DNA from: an uncultured Hyphomicrobiaceae bacterium
Lineage (GTDB): Bacteria > Pseudomonadota > Alphaproteobacteria > Rhizobiales > Hyphomicrobiaceae
NCBI GenBank assembly: GCA_937873575.1
Contig: CALMPK010000155.1
Span: forward strand, 1 to 46,952
Reading direction: 5' to 3'
DNA: 46,952 bases
The notes under the pieces are model-generated. The model was given only the letters and a program-made list of their open reading frames with translations. It ran no database searches and was not told the origin of the DNA. A program made the translations under genes and the position numbers. Positions 22,631 through 31,347 of the stretch are shown here, in pieces; within the stretch, counting starts at the first letter, position 1; every line of letters begins with the position of its first letter.

Positions 22631-24202
22631 TTAGGCAGTGAAGCTGAATTTGACCACACCCCGAATCTCGCCAAGCTGGCTGACAAGCCTGGCGTCGACG
22701 TAAAGCTCGACGAGGCGCTGGCTCGGCTTCAGCGTCACGGTCATGTTGTCCTCGAAATACTGCCGCGCCTCGCGGCCGGAAACCGTGATGCCGTCGTCGG
22801 CGAGCACGTTGTAATAGCCGAGCATGGCCGCACGGATCGACGCCTCGTCGGCCATTGCCATGTTCGGCACGGCCGAGCCGCTGGTCAGGCGGTGCTGGGC
22901 GAAGTCCTCGCGCAAGTTGTTGACGAAAAACTCGCGCATGATCGAGTGGGAATCGCGCCAGTTGAGGTAGTGCCACGTGTCCTCATCGTTGCCGGCGGCA
23001 TCGTTAATGTAGGTGGTGACGATCACCGATGCGATCACCGAGTTGTTGCGCACGTTGGTGCCGACCACCGACACGCCGGCCGCTTCGAGCTCCAACTGCT
23101 CGGCGTAGGTATAGCCCGAGCCGATGAACGGCTGCTCGACATCGACGAACGGCGTATTGAAGTACGGCAGCGCGGCGATGTGGCGGCCGCCGAACTGATC
23201 GCGGCCCTCGTTGATGACGACGAGGTCCGAGATCGAGATGCCTTCCTCGAACCGGCGCGAGCGGATCGCGGCGAAGATCGCCGCCAGCACGTCGGGCGCC
23301 TCCGGCAGATGCGGGCCCTTCCAGTGCGCCGTGCTCATCGTCTCGTTGGTGAGCATGACGAACGACGGCGAGTTCATCGCACTCGCCGCCGTCTTGACGT
23401 TGGCAAAGCTGTCGTGCACCCACTGGATGACGACGCCGTCCTTGATGTCGTTGTTGAGGTTGAAGCGCGCGTTGATGAAGCTCTTGACCACGGTCGTGGT
23501 GTACGCCTGCGGCCAGACGATGGTCTGGTAGCGAATGTTCTCGACCGGATCGAGGATCGACGTCAGCGTCGGGTCGGTGGCGCCCGAAGCCCAGCCGGTC
23601 AACGTGAAGGTGAGGCCGGCGACTGCCGCCGGGCGGTTGTAGGCGTCGCGCACGCGCAGCAGCCACGCATTCGAGACGGTGCCGTCGTGCGTGCTGGTGA
23701 ACGTGAACGTGTCGTCGGTTTCGGTCGTGGTCGACTTGGCCACCGTGAACGGGCACTCGTCGTCGAGCGCGACCGCAGCCAGCACTTTGGCAGTCACATC
23801 GGCCTCGGTGTCGTCGACCTCGACATCGATCTCGTAGCTGTGGTTGCGGCTCGAAACCACGTCGACATGAATGGTCTTGGCCTCGGTCGCCGTGCCGGCG
23901 ATCACGATCTTGGCCGTGGCGTTGGTGCCGGACGCATCGGCGAGCGCGATGCAATCGAGCTTCGTCCACGGGTTCACCTTGCGGAACGCGCGGCACATCA
24001 TGGCGAGGTGCGAGCGGGCGCCGAACAGGGCGTTGATCTCGGCGGCGGTGCGCGGGATGTCGGCGACGAGCCCGGCCGAAGCCGTGCCCGAAAGCATCTG
24101 GCCGACGATCAGGACGCGTTGCTCCTCGATCGAGACGATCTGGTCGCGCTGCACCATGTTGAGCGTAACCCGCGGGTTACGAATGGCGGTCATCGTGGAC
24201 AT
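22631..24202 (-). CDS. Tail sheath protein (Mu gpL-like), 523 aa
   Basis: Contractile sheath subunit. RVLIVGQMLSGTASAG followed by IPRTAAEINALFGARSHLAMM is the family's start (the loop that joins neighbours), and the C-terminal third (GSAVPNMAMADEASIRAAML, then LKPSQRLVELYVDARL) matches the sheath C-terminal domain containing the donor strand. A beta-rich insert with VVSSRNHSYEIDVEVDD covers residues about 105-190. A DUF2635 gene directly upstream completes the Mu-like context. Confidence 0.9.
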   Translation of the reverse strand: MSTMTAIRNPRVTLNMVQRDQIVSIEEQRVLIVGQMLSGTASAGLVADIPRTAAEINALFGARSHLAMMCRAFRKVNPWTKLDCIALADASGTNATAKIVIAGTATEAKTIHVDVVSSRNHSYEIDVEVDDTEADVTAKVLAAVALDDECPFTVAKSTTTETDDTFTFTSTHDGTVSNAWLLRVRDAYNRPAAVAGLTFTLTGWASGATDPTLTSILDPVENIRYQTIVWPQAYTTTVVKSFINARFNLNNDIKDGVVIQWVHDSFANVKTAASAMNSPSFVMLTNETMSTAHWKGPHLPEAPDVLAAIFAAIRSRRFEEGISISDLVVINEGRDQFGGRHIAALPYFNTPFVDVEQPFIGSGYTYAEQLELEAAGVSVVGTNVRNNSVIASVIVTTYINDAAGNDEDTWHYLNWRDSHSIMREFFVNNLREDFAQHRLTSGSAVPNMAMADEASIRAAMLGYYNVLADDGITVSGREARQYFEDNMTVTLKPSQRLVELYVDARLVSQLGEIRGVVKFSFTA

Positions 24203-24256
24203 GGTTTCGTGGTCCCCCTATTGGACGTTCTGTAGTCGAGATCGGGCAAGACCCGA

Positions 24257-24487
24257 TCAGGACTCCTGCTTCGACGAAGCCTTGGCAACGCGAACGGCCT
24301 TGGCGGGTGCGGGATCTGATGGTGCGTCGAGCGCAACCGCGCCTTCGGCGATGCGCTTGCGCCAGTACATATCGGCTGGCGTCACGCCGTCTTCGGCGAC
24401 CGGCAACAGGAACAATTCGCCCGGCTGCTTGCCGCCGATAACGCAGGCCGCGACGTTCTTGAACCGCTTCTTGATGATCGTGCTCAT
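24257..24487 (-). CDS. DUF2635 protein (Mu gp38-like), 76 aa
   Basis: Small protein placed directly before the sheath gene as in Mu-like phages. The motif ADMYWRKRIAEGAV is the family's hallmark (Y/W-W-x-R-R-x-x-D/E-G-D/A-V). A Lys/Ala-rich, Pro-containing tail (PAPAKAVRVAKASSKQ) follows. Role in tail assembly is unknown; by position it may help link the neck to the sheath. Confidence 0.8.
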   Translation of the reverse strand: MSTIIKKRFKNVAACVIGGKQPGELFLLPVAEDGVTPADMYWRKRIAEGAVALDAPSDPAPAKAVRVAKASSKQES

Positions 24488-24491
24488 CGAG

Positions 24492-25685
24492 TCATTCCTC
24501 GGTGTCCATGACGACTGTGCCGCTCAGTGGCGACGGGTGCCCGTAGTGATAGATGCCGGTGAAATCGAGCTCGTCCCACGGGCCCGAGCCCTCGGGGATG
24601 ATTGTCGTCGGCACTGTGCCGCCGTCGAGCGCGATGTCGTCGAGCGCCGGCCATTCGTAGGGCGCCAGCATGTCCTCGTTGAGCAGTGTGAACGGCGCGT
24701 CGAACACGTACTCGTGCGCGTAGACGGCGTTGTTGGAGTGCATGCCGCCCTGGTGACTTTCAAACGTCGCGACGTAGTGACCCGACGCGCACAGTTCGCC
24801 GCGGGAGATGCGCAGCCCGGCAAAAGCGCGCAACACCGCCTTGAACACCTCGCCCTGGCCCTTGTCGATCGCCTTGACGTGCGCGGCGGAACCGGTCGAT
24901 GGCAGGAACACCAGCACGGTGAACCCGTCCTCGACCACCTGCCGGTAGTCGGCACCGGGCGCGACGTCGGTCAGATCGAACCGGCCCTTGGCGCGCACGC
25001 GACGCGGCAGGATGAACATGTGGCCCTTGTCGATGGTCAGCAGATCGCCGTCGATGGTCAATTGCCGCACCGCCGCCTCGTGATCGATAGCGCCGTAAAT
25101 CCGGATGTTGCGCACCACGGTCGGCGCGGTCACGGTGTAGTCGCGCGCGACCGTCGCCGGCGTTGCGAATGTGAGCGCGGTCGAAGTCGTCGCGGTCGCC
25201 TTGTGCCAGCCGGTGACGTCGTACTCAAGCCGCTCTTTCAGTGCCTCGTTGCCGGTCAGTGTGATCGGCCCGACGACTTCCGCCCCAGGCTCGATCTCGA
25301 ACGTCGTCGGCGATGGCGTCGCGACCAGATCGCGAATGCCGTTGATCGACGTTGACGTGAAACCGGCGACCTTGGCGAACTCGTTGAACGCGCGAAACCG
25401 CACCGGATCGGGCGAGGCCGCCAGGTTGTGCGGATAGGTCGTGGTGCACAGAATCGTACCGCTCGCCGTGACGCTGGCCGCAGTAATCGGGTTCGGCGTT
25501 TCTGCGTCGGTGATCGAGACGGCAATGGCGCTGCCGACCGCAACGTTGTGCGCCGCAGAGCAGTTGATGGTGACGTTGCCACCTTCGACGACGTCGAGCG
25601 TTGCGACGGCGAGCGCGTCTGAAAACAGCGCGGTGTGGCGCGGGATCTGAATGCCGCCGTGCAGGATGAGCGGAAGCAGTTTCAT
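24492..25685 (-). CDS. Probable tail-completion/neck structural protein, 397 aa
   Basis: Unassigned virion protein between the gp10-like neck protein and the tail genes. The first ~230 residues hold a repeated beta pattern with PHNLAASPDPVRF and TSTSINGIRDLVATPSPTTF, similar to Ig-like/cell-adhesion modules found in the J-like protein of this phage; the last ~170 residues (TIDGDLLTIDKGHMFILPRR to FTGIYHYGHPSPL) may be the tail-terminator-like core. Role in closing the tail tube is inferred from gene order. Its start lies 31 bases from the gp10-like stop. Confidence 0.45.
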   Translation of the reverse strand: MKLLPLILHGGIQIPRHTALFSDALAVATLDVVEGGNVTINCSAAHNVAVGSAIAVSITDAETPNPITAASVTASGTILCTTTYPHNLAASPDPVRFRAFNEFAKVAGFTSTSINGIRDLVATPSPTTFEIEPGAEVVGPITLTGNEALKERLEYDVTGWHKATATTSTALTFATPATVARDYTVTAPTVVRNIRIYGAIDHEAAVRQLTIDGDLLTIDKGHMFILPRRVRAKGRFDLTDVAPGADYRQVVEDGFTVLVFLPSTGSAAHVKAIDKGQGEVFKAVLRAFAGLRISRGELCASGHYVATFESHQGGMHSNNAVYAHEYVFDAPFTLLNEDMLAPYEWPALDDIALDGGTVPTTIIPEGSGPWDELDFTGIYHYGHPSPLSGTVVMDTEE

Positions 25686-25716
25686 GCCACCATCCCCGCC
25701 GCTTGCGCGACCCGCA

Positions 25717-26157
25717 TTAGCCGCCGATGATCTTGCGCCAGGCGCCTTCGCCCAGCACGTTGGCGATTTCGGCCTGCTTTTTCTGGACGGTCAAATGCAA
25801 ATAGGGGCGCGGAGCCATCTTCGACGTACCCTCGTGCTGGCCGATGGCGTAGTCGAATCCCCTGTTGAACGCGCCAGACGAGCCAAACCGCAGCGTATTG
25901 CCCGAGACCTCGTGCCCGAGCGAGCCATAGAGCTGCGACGACTGGATCGCCGGATAGCCGCCCGGAGCCGACGATTGCCGCCTCTGCCCCGGATAGAGAC
26001 GCCCGCCACCCGCGCCTTCCATGCCCTCTTGCGTCGTGCGAACGAGCATCTGCCCCGCCATCTCGGCGGCATCGCGCAAGCCAGCCTTGAAGCGCCCGCC
26101 GAGCCCGATCAGAGACGCGAATGCGCGCCCCTCGCCAACCGCCGAGAAGCCTGCCAT
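25717..26157 (-). CDS. HK97 gp10-like neck / tail-completion protein, 146 aa
   Basis: The sequence LRDAAEMAGQMLVRTTQEGM and a middle of AIQSSQLYGSLGHEV followed by YAIGQHEGTSKMAPRPYLH matches the HK97 gp10/phage virion morphogenesis pattern, in which the last part ends in R-P-F/Y-L. It joins head to tail. The start at 26157 (MAGF) has CAGGA 8 bases upstream; a TTG two codons earlier is possible. It is set off from the preceding gene by a 149-base structured noncoding stretch, although the flanking genes are tightly packed. Confidence 0.75.
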   Translation of the reverse strand: MAGFSAVGEGRAFASLIGLGGRFKAGLRDAAEMAGQMLVRTTQEGMEGAGGGRLYPGQRRQSSAPGGYPAIQSSQLYGSLGHEVSGNTLRFGSSGAFNRGFDYAIGQHEGTSKMAPRPYLHLTVQKKQAEIANVLGEGAWRKIIGG

Positions 26158-26230
26158 GGTCAAATCCTGTCAGGGAGTACGCGCCAGAAGCGCCAGCGTT
26201 GCCTAAGCCACAAGCCGAGACGCGATTCGT

Positions 26231-26303
26231 CACGTTACTAACGTGCGTACCAGCGGCGCGGCAAAGCCGCAAGCCCCAGGCTTGCAATGCGGCAAGGTGC
26301 CGC
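26231..26303. repeat. Palindrome followed by three tandem hairpins
   Basis: Four inverted repeats in 73 bases: CACGTTA-C-TAACGTG (26231-26245), GCGGC-AAA-GCCGC (26258-26270), GCAAGCC-CCA-GGCTTGC (26269-26285) and GCGGC-AAGGT-GCCGC (26289-26303). The stretch lies between the head-tail joining gene and the gp10-like gene, which would otherwise be expected to overlap. It resembles a REP- or MITE-like insertion or a structured RNA element in the late transcript; no T-run follows. Confidence 0.5.
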
Positions 26304-26306
26304 AGG

Positions 26307-26675
26307 TTAGCGCGCTGCGGCGACATCATCAGATCCCTGGCTCGAACAGTGAATTTTCATCTCGCGACGGCGGAGATCGACGTTTTCGACGGATAGAATC
26401 TGGAACAATGCGCCGGTCGCGTCGCGCACGCGGTCGCGCACGTCGAACTCGATCGTGGTGAAACGGATGGTGAAGGTGTGGCTCGCCTTCTTGCCGTCGA
26501 TGTCGACTTGCGCCCACTCGCTCTTGCCTGATCGGCTCGTCACCTCGGCGCGGGTCGTGAACACGTCGGTGTACTCGTGGCGCGCTGCGGCCGAGCCGGG
26601 CTCCGGCGGCAGCAGCGCGCGGCGCTGCACCGTGATGGTGACGTGCTTGGGCGAGATGAGCAGTTTGCCACTCAT
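26307..26675 (-). CDS. Head-tail joining (head closure) protein, 122 aa
   Basis: Head-closure/adaptor family of SPP1 gp16/HK97 gp7 type. KHVTITVQRRALLPP, then DVFTTRAEVTSRSG with SHTFTIRFTTIEFDVRDRV and GALFQILSVENVDLRRREM give the family's beta-barrel with the RI-x-F/Y...Y-I-x-x-V...REM block. The protein plugs the connector and holds the tail. The start overlaps the connector stop by ATGA. Confidence 0.8.
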   Translation of the reverse strand: MSGKLLISPKHVTITVQRRALLPPEPGSAAARHEYTDVFTTRAEVTSRSGKSEWAQVDIDGKKASHTFTIRFTTIEFDVRDRVRDATGALFQILSVENVDLRRREMKIHCSSQGSDDVAAAR

Positions 26676-27370
26676 GCGGTCACCCAGCGGTATTTCCAGC
26701 CGCGCAGCAGGGCGATGGCCTCGGGCGGGATGATGCCGCCACCGCGCGAATTTTTCATCGCATAGACCGTGGTGTTGCTGCTGACCGAGCCGGAACTGTC
26801 ACCGCGACCGCTGTCGAGCGCGGCAATCGTCATCAGCAGCGCATGGGTGACTTCTGAGGGACGCGGCAGATAGCCGGCTTCTTCGTCGGTCTCGTCGACC
26901 GCAAACCCGGCCCGCACGGTAATCCGCACGGCATCGTGACGGCGCGCGGCGACCGGCCACGACTGGCCGTCGCCGAGGAACACCATGCCGCACTCTTGAT
27001 CGACGGTGAGTGCGTGATAGACGCTGCTCGCCAGCGTCTCGATCTCGCCGGTCTCGGCATCGACGTACTCGATGCCGGTGACATCGAGAAACGGGCGATA
27101 CTGCGACAGCTTGATGCGGTCCTGAAACGCCGGCACGGTGACGCGGAACACGCCAGCGGTCAGCGACAGCGAGCATTCGCGCTCGATCTCGGCGGTAGCG
27201 ACGGCGATGAACGATGTCAGCTCCGCGTCCCAGAACGAATCTTCGCGCGGCCGGTTGACGAAATCCTTGACGGTGTCGAGGCCCACCGACAATGCCGTTC
27301 CGCTCGACGTGCGCCGCCAGCGCGGGGTCACGCCCGGCGGGATAGCGGTGTAGGGATACGGCGTGAACAT
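26672..27370 (-). CDS. Head-tail connector (gp6/gp8-type adaptor), 232 aa
   Basis: Adaptor that docks on the portal. Visible: TVKDFVNRPREDSFWDAELTS (the family's L-K-x-H/F-x...DD-x-x...L-x-x-Y/F-I...A) and AVRITVRAGFAVDE with EVTHALLMTIAALDSGRGD, all typical of phiE125 gp8-like/gp6-like adaptors. Length 232 is long for HK97 gp6 but fine for the gp8 family. GAGG lies 7-8 bases upstream of the ATG. Confidence 0.8.
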   Translation of the reverse strand: MFTPYPYTAIPPGVTPRWRRTSSGTALSVGLDTVKDFVNRPREDSFWDAELTSFIAVATAEIERECSLSLTAGVFRVTVPAFQDRIKLSQYRPFLDVTGIEYVDAETGEIETLASSVYHALTVDQECGMVFLGDGQSWPVAARRHDAVRITVRAGFAVDETDEEAGYLPRPSEVTHALLMTIAALDSGRGDSSGSVSSNTTVYAMKNSRGGGIIPPEAIALLRGWKYRWVTA

Positions 27371-27391
27371 GGTGAGCCTCGTTGTGGCGGA

Positions 27392-27547
27392 TTAGCGCGT
27401 GCCGGGGGCCGGCTTGGTCGGCACCGAGCCCGGCACGTAGGGCTCGCCGGTGATCTGGTGCTGCGCCTCGACGTAACCGGCCGGCAGCCCGGTGGCGACG
27501 TTCGGCGGGGCTGCGGCGGTGGTCTGCGGTCGGCTTGGCTTGCGCAT
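27392..27547 (-). CDS. Small Pro/Ala-rich protein, 51 aa
   Basis: Starts MRKPSRPQTTAAAPPN and ends SVPTKPAPGTR. No family. Its ribosome binding site AAGGAGACAAG is ideal, placed 6-7 bases from the ATG, and it sits between the GW-box protein at 27561-28601 and the connector in a tight operon, so it is probably translated. It could be a small virion linker or a leader; a longer frame to 27823 is rejected because it lies inside the GW-box gene. Confidence 0.55.
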   Translation of the reverse strand: MRKPSRPQTTAAAPPNVATGLPAGYVEAQHQITGEPYVPGSVPTKPAPGTR

Positions 27548-27560
27548 GGTCTTGTCTCCT

Positions 27561-28601
27561 TCAAGCGCTTTTGATGATCGCGTCCTCGGCCCAATCCGAG
27601 ACGTTCTGAACGCCGCGGGCTTGCTGTGCCGAGCGCTGCACGGCCGGGTTGGCCCAACCTTTTTTCTTCGGGTCGCCCGATCCAGCGCCGGCCGCCGATG
27701 TCTTTGGGCCGGCGGCGTTGGCCTTGAACTTGTCATTGGCGGCGTTGAACTTGGCCTTGTCAGCGGGCGCCATGTGCAGCTTGGCGGCGGCCCGCATCGG
27801 CCCTGCGGCAGCCCCGCCAGCACTGCGCGGGGTTGCCATGGCGCGGGCGTTCTCGGCCTCGCCGTGGTTGACGATCGCCAGCGTCGAGGGATCGGCGCCG
27901 CGCGTCAGGTTGGTCGATTGCCACGACTCGGCGGTCGCCCTGGCGGCGCCTTCGGTGCGGGCGTTTTCCTCGACGGCGCGGCCGACGGTGTTTTTGAGCC
28001 AAGCCGGAGCGCCCGGCCAGACCTCGGAAAACTTCGACGGGTCTTTGAGCGTCTTGACGATCTCGTCGCCGTAGGAAAACAGAAAGCGGTTGTTGACACC
28101 CTCGAGCACGCCGCTGGTGACGGCCGCAGCGCGGCTTTCGCCGGCCTCGCGGCTGCGGCTGTACTCGGCCATGGCGCCGCCGAGGATCAGATCAACGCCG
28201 GAGTAAGCCCCCTCGCCGGCTGCCTCGTCGATCCGCCCGGTGCGGCGATAGACATCGCGCGCCGTGCTGATAGCGGCGGCGGCGGCGAGCGCCGGCAGCA
28301 CGAAAGTCGAGGCCGCCATGCCGACCTTGCCGAGCGCCTTCAGCGCGCCCATGTGGGCACCCTTCTCGCCGGCCTTGATCGCCGTCATGTGGGCGCGCGC
28401 CTGATCGGCAATTTTGACTTGGCCCTTGGCCAGACCGCTGGCGACCGGCGCCGCCGGCAGCACCGTTGCGCCAGCGAACTTGGCGGTCTTGACGGCGGCC
28501 TTGCCGGAGGCGCGCGCGGCCTTCTTGGCGGCCGTCCCGGCGCCGTGCACCATGCGGCGCATGTTGCCGGCCGGCGGGTGACTTGCGGTTTTTCTGGTCA
28601 T
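27561..28601 (-). CDS. GW-box scaffold protein A, minimal form, 346 aa
   Basis: A mainly helical, basic protein. It begins with an Ala/Lys-rich stretch (KKAARASGKAAVKTAKFAG), then a hydrophobic segment (ASTFVLPALAAAAAISTA, residues about 95-115), a second Gly/Ala-rich region (YSGVDLILGGAMAEYSRS), and ends with FNAANDKFKANAAG and KGWANPAVQRSAQQARGV, then NVSDWAE. The last block is the same GW box found in the proteins at 28606-30537, 35542-39345 and 40758-42080. I infer a common virion-associated role, perhaps packaging with DNA and membrane passage. No enzymatic motif is visible. It lies four bases from protein B. Confidence 0.6.
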   Translation of the reverse strand: MTRKTASHPPAGNMRRMVHGAGTAAKKAARASGKAAVKTAKFAGATVLPAAPVASGLAKGQVKIADQARAHMTAIKAGEKGAHMGALKALGKVGMAASTFVLPALAAAAAISTARDVYRRTGRIDEAAGEGAYSGVDLILGGAMAEYSRSREAGESRAAAVTSGVLEGVNNRFLFSYGDEIVKTLKDPSKFSEVWPGAPAWLKNTVGRAVEENARTEGAARATAESWQSTNLTRGADPSTLAIVNHGEAENARAMATPRSAGGAAAGPMRAAAKLHMAPADKAKFNAANDKFKANAAGPKTSAAGAGSGDPKKKGWANPAVQRSAQQARGVQNVSDWAEDAIIKSA

Positions 28602-28605
28602 GGCG

Positions 28606-30537
28606 TCAGCGCCCCCGCGTCATCAGGCTGTTACCGTCGTAGTTCTCGCCCGACTGCGCCCAGTCGGTGACGTTGACGACGCCGCGGGCCTCTTGCGCGG
28701 CCATCTGCACGGCCGGGTTGGCCCAGCCGCGCGCGGCCTTCTCGCCGCCAGCGTTCTTCTCGGGTGCGGGCAAGGCGCGCTGTCCAAAGGCGGCATTGGC
28801 TACGGCAAATTGCTTTTTCTGCTCGGCGTTGAGGCGGCCTGAGCTTCCCTGCAAACCGGCGTCGGCGCCGCGCATCTTCTGCAGAGACTTCTGGAAGGTG
28901 TCCATGAACGGCGGCCGTGGTCCGGTGTCCCAGAACGAGGTTTTCGGCGTTGCCTGCCCGAAGGCACCGTCAAACGCGCGCTCGCCGAGGCCGCGCGCCA
29001 TGAAGATCGCCGATGGATCGAGGCCGCGGATGGCACCGCGCACAGCACCGCGAAGGGTGTTCTTGTCCTCTTGCGCGCCCTGATAGGCGGACCAGCCGAC
29101 GACGGCGGGCAGCGCCAGCCGGCCGGCGGCCTTGCCGAGCACCTGTGCGCCGGTCGCGATCATGCCGAGCGACGACGCACGGCCGATGGCGTTGAGCGCC
29201 GGCACCGCGCCGATCATGGCGGTTGGAACAGCGGCGGCCTTGACGCCCTCGATGACCGCGCGACCCGTATCGGCACCGTCATCGCGGGCGCGGTTGTAGG
29301 CGCCGACCGCCTGGATGCCGACGCTCATCACGGCGAGCGGCATGGCGGCCTTGGCATAGGCGTTCTTGGCCATCTGGCCGATCGACGGCGGAGCCGGAGG
29401 CGTGGCGGTTGGCGTCGGCGTCATGCTGTTCCGGTGAGCGTCTCCGCCGCCAGTCCTATCCCCGTGGCTTCCGACGGGCCCATACGCTCCGGGCGGGGCG
29501 GGGGCCTTCGTCATGCCGCTTTCGGTCCAGCGGGCCATGGCGTCGGGCGTCATGCCGGCGGGTGGAGCGTGGCCGAACTTCTTTTGAAAGGAGCGGCGGG
29601 CTGCTATTTCCGCAACGCGCTGCTCGCCGGTCAGAAGCCGGTCCATCATCGCGTCTTGCTGCGCAATGCGCGATGCCGTAATGGCCCGGTTCTCCACGGC
29701 CGCTTTCATCGCCTTCGCCGACATGCGCGCCGGCGGCTCGTGGCCAAATGCGGACTTGTAGGTATCAATAGCCCCCTGGCGCGCTGCGCTCGGTGCTTTC
29801 GGCTGCCGCGCGGCCGCTTCGAGCGCGGCGGCACGGGCCGGATCAGGAGCCATGAAATCGGAGCCGTACCGCGCGTTCGCGATCGCCGACGGCGCTGGCT
29901 TCCTGGGGGCCTTGGCGGGCTTCGCCTTCGGCGCCAGCGCGGCCTTCTGCCGTTCGAGATCGGAAATCAGAGCGTTTGTACGCGCGATGTCGGCATCACT
30001 CGGCTTGCCTATGGACATGCTTGCCCGAGCATTTTCGATGCGGCCATCAAGATGGGCAATTTCGGCCTTCGCGCTGCTCTTGCCTTTCGCGGTCTTGGCC
30101 TTAGGCTTCGGTGCATCCGGTGCGGCCGGCTCGGTCTTTGGCGCTGCGGCCTGCAACTTGGCATCGCGCGCCGCTACACGGTCGCGGTACTGCTGGCGCA
30201 GTTCTGCATCGGTGCGAATATCGTCGCCACCGGCTCGAGCGCGGTTGATCCAGCGCTCCTCCGGCGTGCTCATCGGCTGCGCCACCGGCTCGGGCGCGGG
30301 CGCGGCGGCCGGAGCCGGAGCGCTTCTGCCTTCCGCCTTGGCGGCCCGCTCGGCTTTGATCTCGGCCGCGCGCTTGTCCATCATCGCCGCGACCTTGTCC
30401 ATGGATTCACTGACGGAAGCGCCGCGCGTCTGCGGCGAGGCCGGGCCGCGCAGCGACACGTTCCTCGCGCCACCACCGGCGATCTGCCCGGATGTGCCGT
30501 AGGAGCCCTTACCGCGATAGCCGCCCGTGCGCGCCAT
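28606..30537 (-). CDS. GW-box scaffold protein B with FGHxPPA repeats, 643 aa
   Basis: The N-terminal 230 residues are Arg/Lys/Ala/Pro-rich and disordered-looking (GGYRGKGSYGTSGQIAGG, PKAKTAKGKSSAKAEIAH). Two copies of the motif F-G-H-E/A-P-P-A-x-M lie near residues 266 and 320. A hydrophobic Gly/Ala region follows (residues about 395-490: AMPLAVMSVGIQAVGAY, PTAMIGAVPALNAIGRAS, LALPAVVGWSAYQGAQ), then the helix QKKQFAVANAAFGQR and the box GWANPAVQMAAQEARGV (GW at 604), NVTDWAQ. Start at 30537 is fixed by its spacing from the neighbour stop. Likely a phage pilot/ejection-type protein; function inferred. Confidence 0.6.
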   Translation of the reverse strand: MARTGGYRGKGSYGTSGQIAGGGARNVSLRGPASPQTRGASVSESMDKVAAMMDKRAAEIKAERAAKAEGRSAPAPAAAPAPEPVAQPMSTPEERWINRARAGGDDIRTDAELRQQYRDRVAARDAKLQAAAPKTEPAAPDAPKPKAKTAKGKSSAKAEIAHLDGRIENARASMSIGKPSDADIARTNALISDLERQKAALAPKAKPAKAPRKPAPSAIANARYGSDFMAPDPARAAALEAAARQPKAPSAARQGAIDTYKSAFGHEPPARMSAKAMKAAVENRAITASRIAQQDAMMDRLLTGEQRVAEIAARRSFQKKFGHAPPAGMTPDAMARWTESGMTKAPAPPGAYGPVGSHGDRTGGGDAHRNSMTPTPTATPPAPPSIGQMAKNAYAKAAMPLAVMSVGIQAVGAYNRARDDGADTGRAVIEGVKAAAVPTAMIGAVPALNAIGRASSLGMIATGAQVLGKAAGRLALPAVVGWSAYQGAQEDKNTLRGAVRGAIRGLDPSAIFMARGLGERAFDGAFGQATPKTSFWDTGPRPPFMDTFQKSLQKMRGADAGLQGSSGRLNAEQKKQFAVANAAFGQRALPAPEKNAGGEKAARGWANPAVQMAAQEARGVVNVTDWAQSGENYDGNSLMTRGR

Positions 30538-30541
30538 GAAT

Positions 30542-30850
30542 TTATGCCCCCTTCTTTGCCGCCTTGGCTTTGGCGTTGTGGGCGGCGAGTTGCTTGCGGT
30601 CATTGCCCTCGTCGAGCTTCGACCCCTCGTACTGCCGCAGCGATAGTCCCTCGCGCTTCGCCACTTTGCGGTCCATAGCCGCGTCGGTGGCGCTCTTTTC
30701 CCACTGCTGCATGGTCATCACCTTGGTCGATTCCGCCTTGATCCTGGCGGCCTCGCCCTTGGCTGGTTTCTCGGTGTGGGATACCGGCATCCGGCCCTTG
30801 TTCTCTGGTGCCTTGCCGAATGCCTTGTTCTCGAGTTTGCCCTTCATCAT
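30542..30850 (-). CDS. Basic small protein, 102 aa
   Basis: Lys/Ala-rich protein (MMKGKLENKAFGKAPENKG..., then KVMTMQQWEKSATDAAMDRK and REGLSLRQYEGSKLDE). The segment W-E-x-S-A-x-D-x-x-x-D is the recurring block of small phage proteins that follow GW-type genes, but I cannot name a family. ATG overlaps the previous stop as ATGA. It may bind DNA or act as a minor head component; function unknown. Confidence 0.55.
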   Translation of the reverse strand: MMKGKLENKAFGKAPENKGRMPVSHTEKPAKGEAARIKAESTKVMTMQQWEKSATDAAMDRKVAKREGLSLRQYEGSKLDEGNDRKQLAAHNAKAKAAKKGA

Positions 30851-31311
30851 GCCGCGCCAGCCTTTCGCGTCTTGCGCTTCGACTTGGTCTCGGCCTCGAC
30901 GTGCGGCTCGGCATGGGCCTCGGCTGGCGCGTCGTCGGCGGCGTGCGTAATCTCGGCATGCGCCTCCTCGGCACGGAACAGCGCCGCCACCTCGGCGTCC
31001 GTGACCTGGCGCGCCTTGCCGGCCTGGACGAAATACATGGCGTCGTCCTCGCGATGGAAAGCGACGATGTTGCCCTTCTCGACGAACACCGGCACGCACC
31101 GCGGTTGGCCGCCGCGCTCGTTCTCGTGCACCGTCAGCAGGTAATGCGCGGTGTCATCGCTGGCGAAGGAGTAGACGACGTTCGGCAGCACATCGACGCC
31201 GGCACCATCGATCGCCCAGCGCGCTTCGACGAGCGACACAACCATCTGCCGACCGGGAGAGCGCCAGCACGCGCTTTCGAGCGCCTCGACGAAAAAGAAT
31301 TTGTCCACCAT
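30847..31311 (-). CDS. Hypothetical structural-region protein, 154 aa
   Basis: Begins MVDKFFFVEALESACW; the middle (PNVVYSFASDDTAHYLLTV, NIVAFHREDDAMYFVQAGKAR) is beta-rich, and the C-terminus is an acidic/Ala stretch followed by KSKRKTRKAG. No family recognised. It lies directly after a very stable hairpin that follows the decoration gene, so its expression is probably lower than that of the capsid genes. Possible minor head or DNA-binding protein. Confidence 0.5.
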   Translation of the reverse strand: MVDKFFFVEALESACWRSPGRQMVVSLVEARWAIDGAGVDVLPNVVYSFASDDTAHYLLTVHENERGGQPRCVPVFVEKGNIVAFHREDDAMYFVQAGKARQVTDAEVAALFRAEEAHAEITHAADDAPAEAHAEPHVEAETKSKRKTRKAGAA

Positions 31312-31347
31312 GATCCCCGTGCCCCTGGTTCGTTCAGCGGTTCAAGT

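Noticed and set aside
22595..24235. 546-residue plus-strand frame
   Set aside because: Antisense to the tail sheath gene.
25682..26329. 215-residue alternative frame through the hairpin region
   Set aside because: It overlaps the gp10-like gene in another frame and the upstream part is formed by palindromic sequence.
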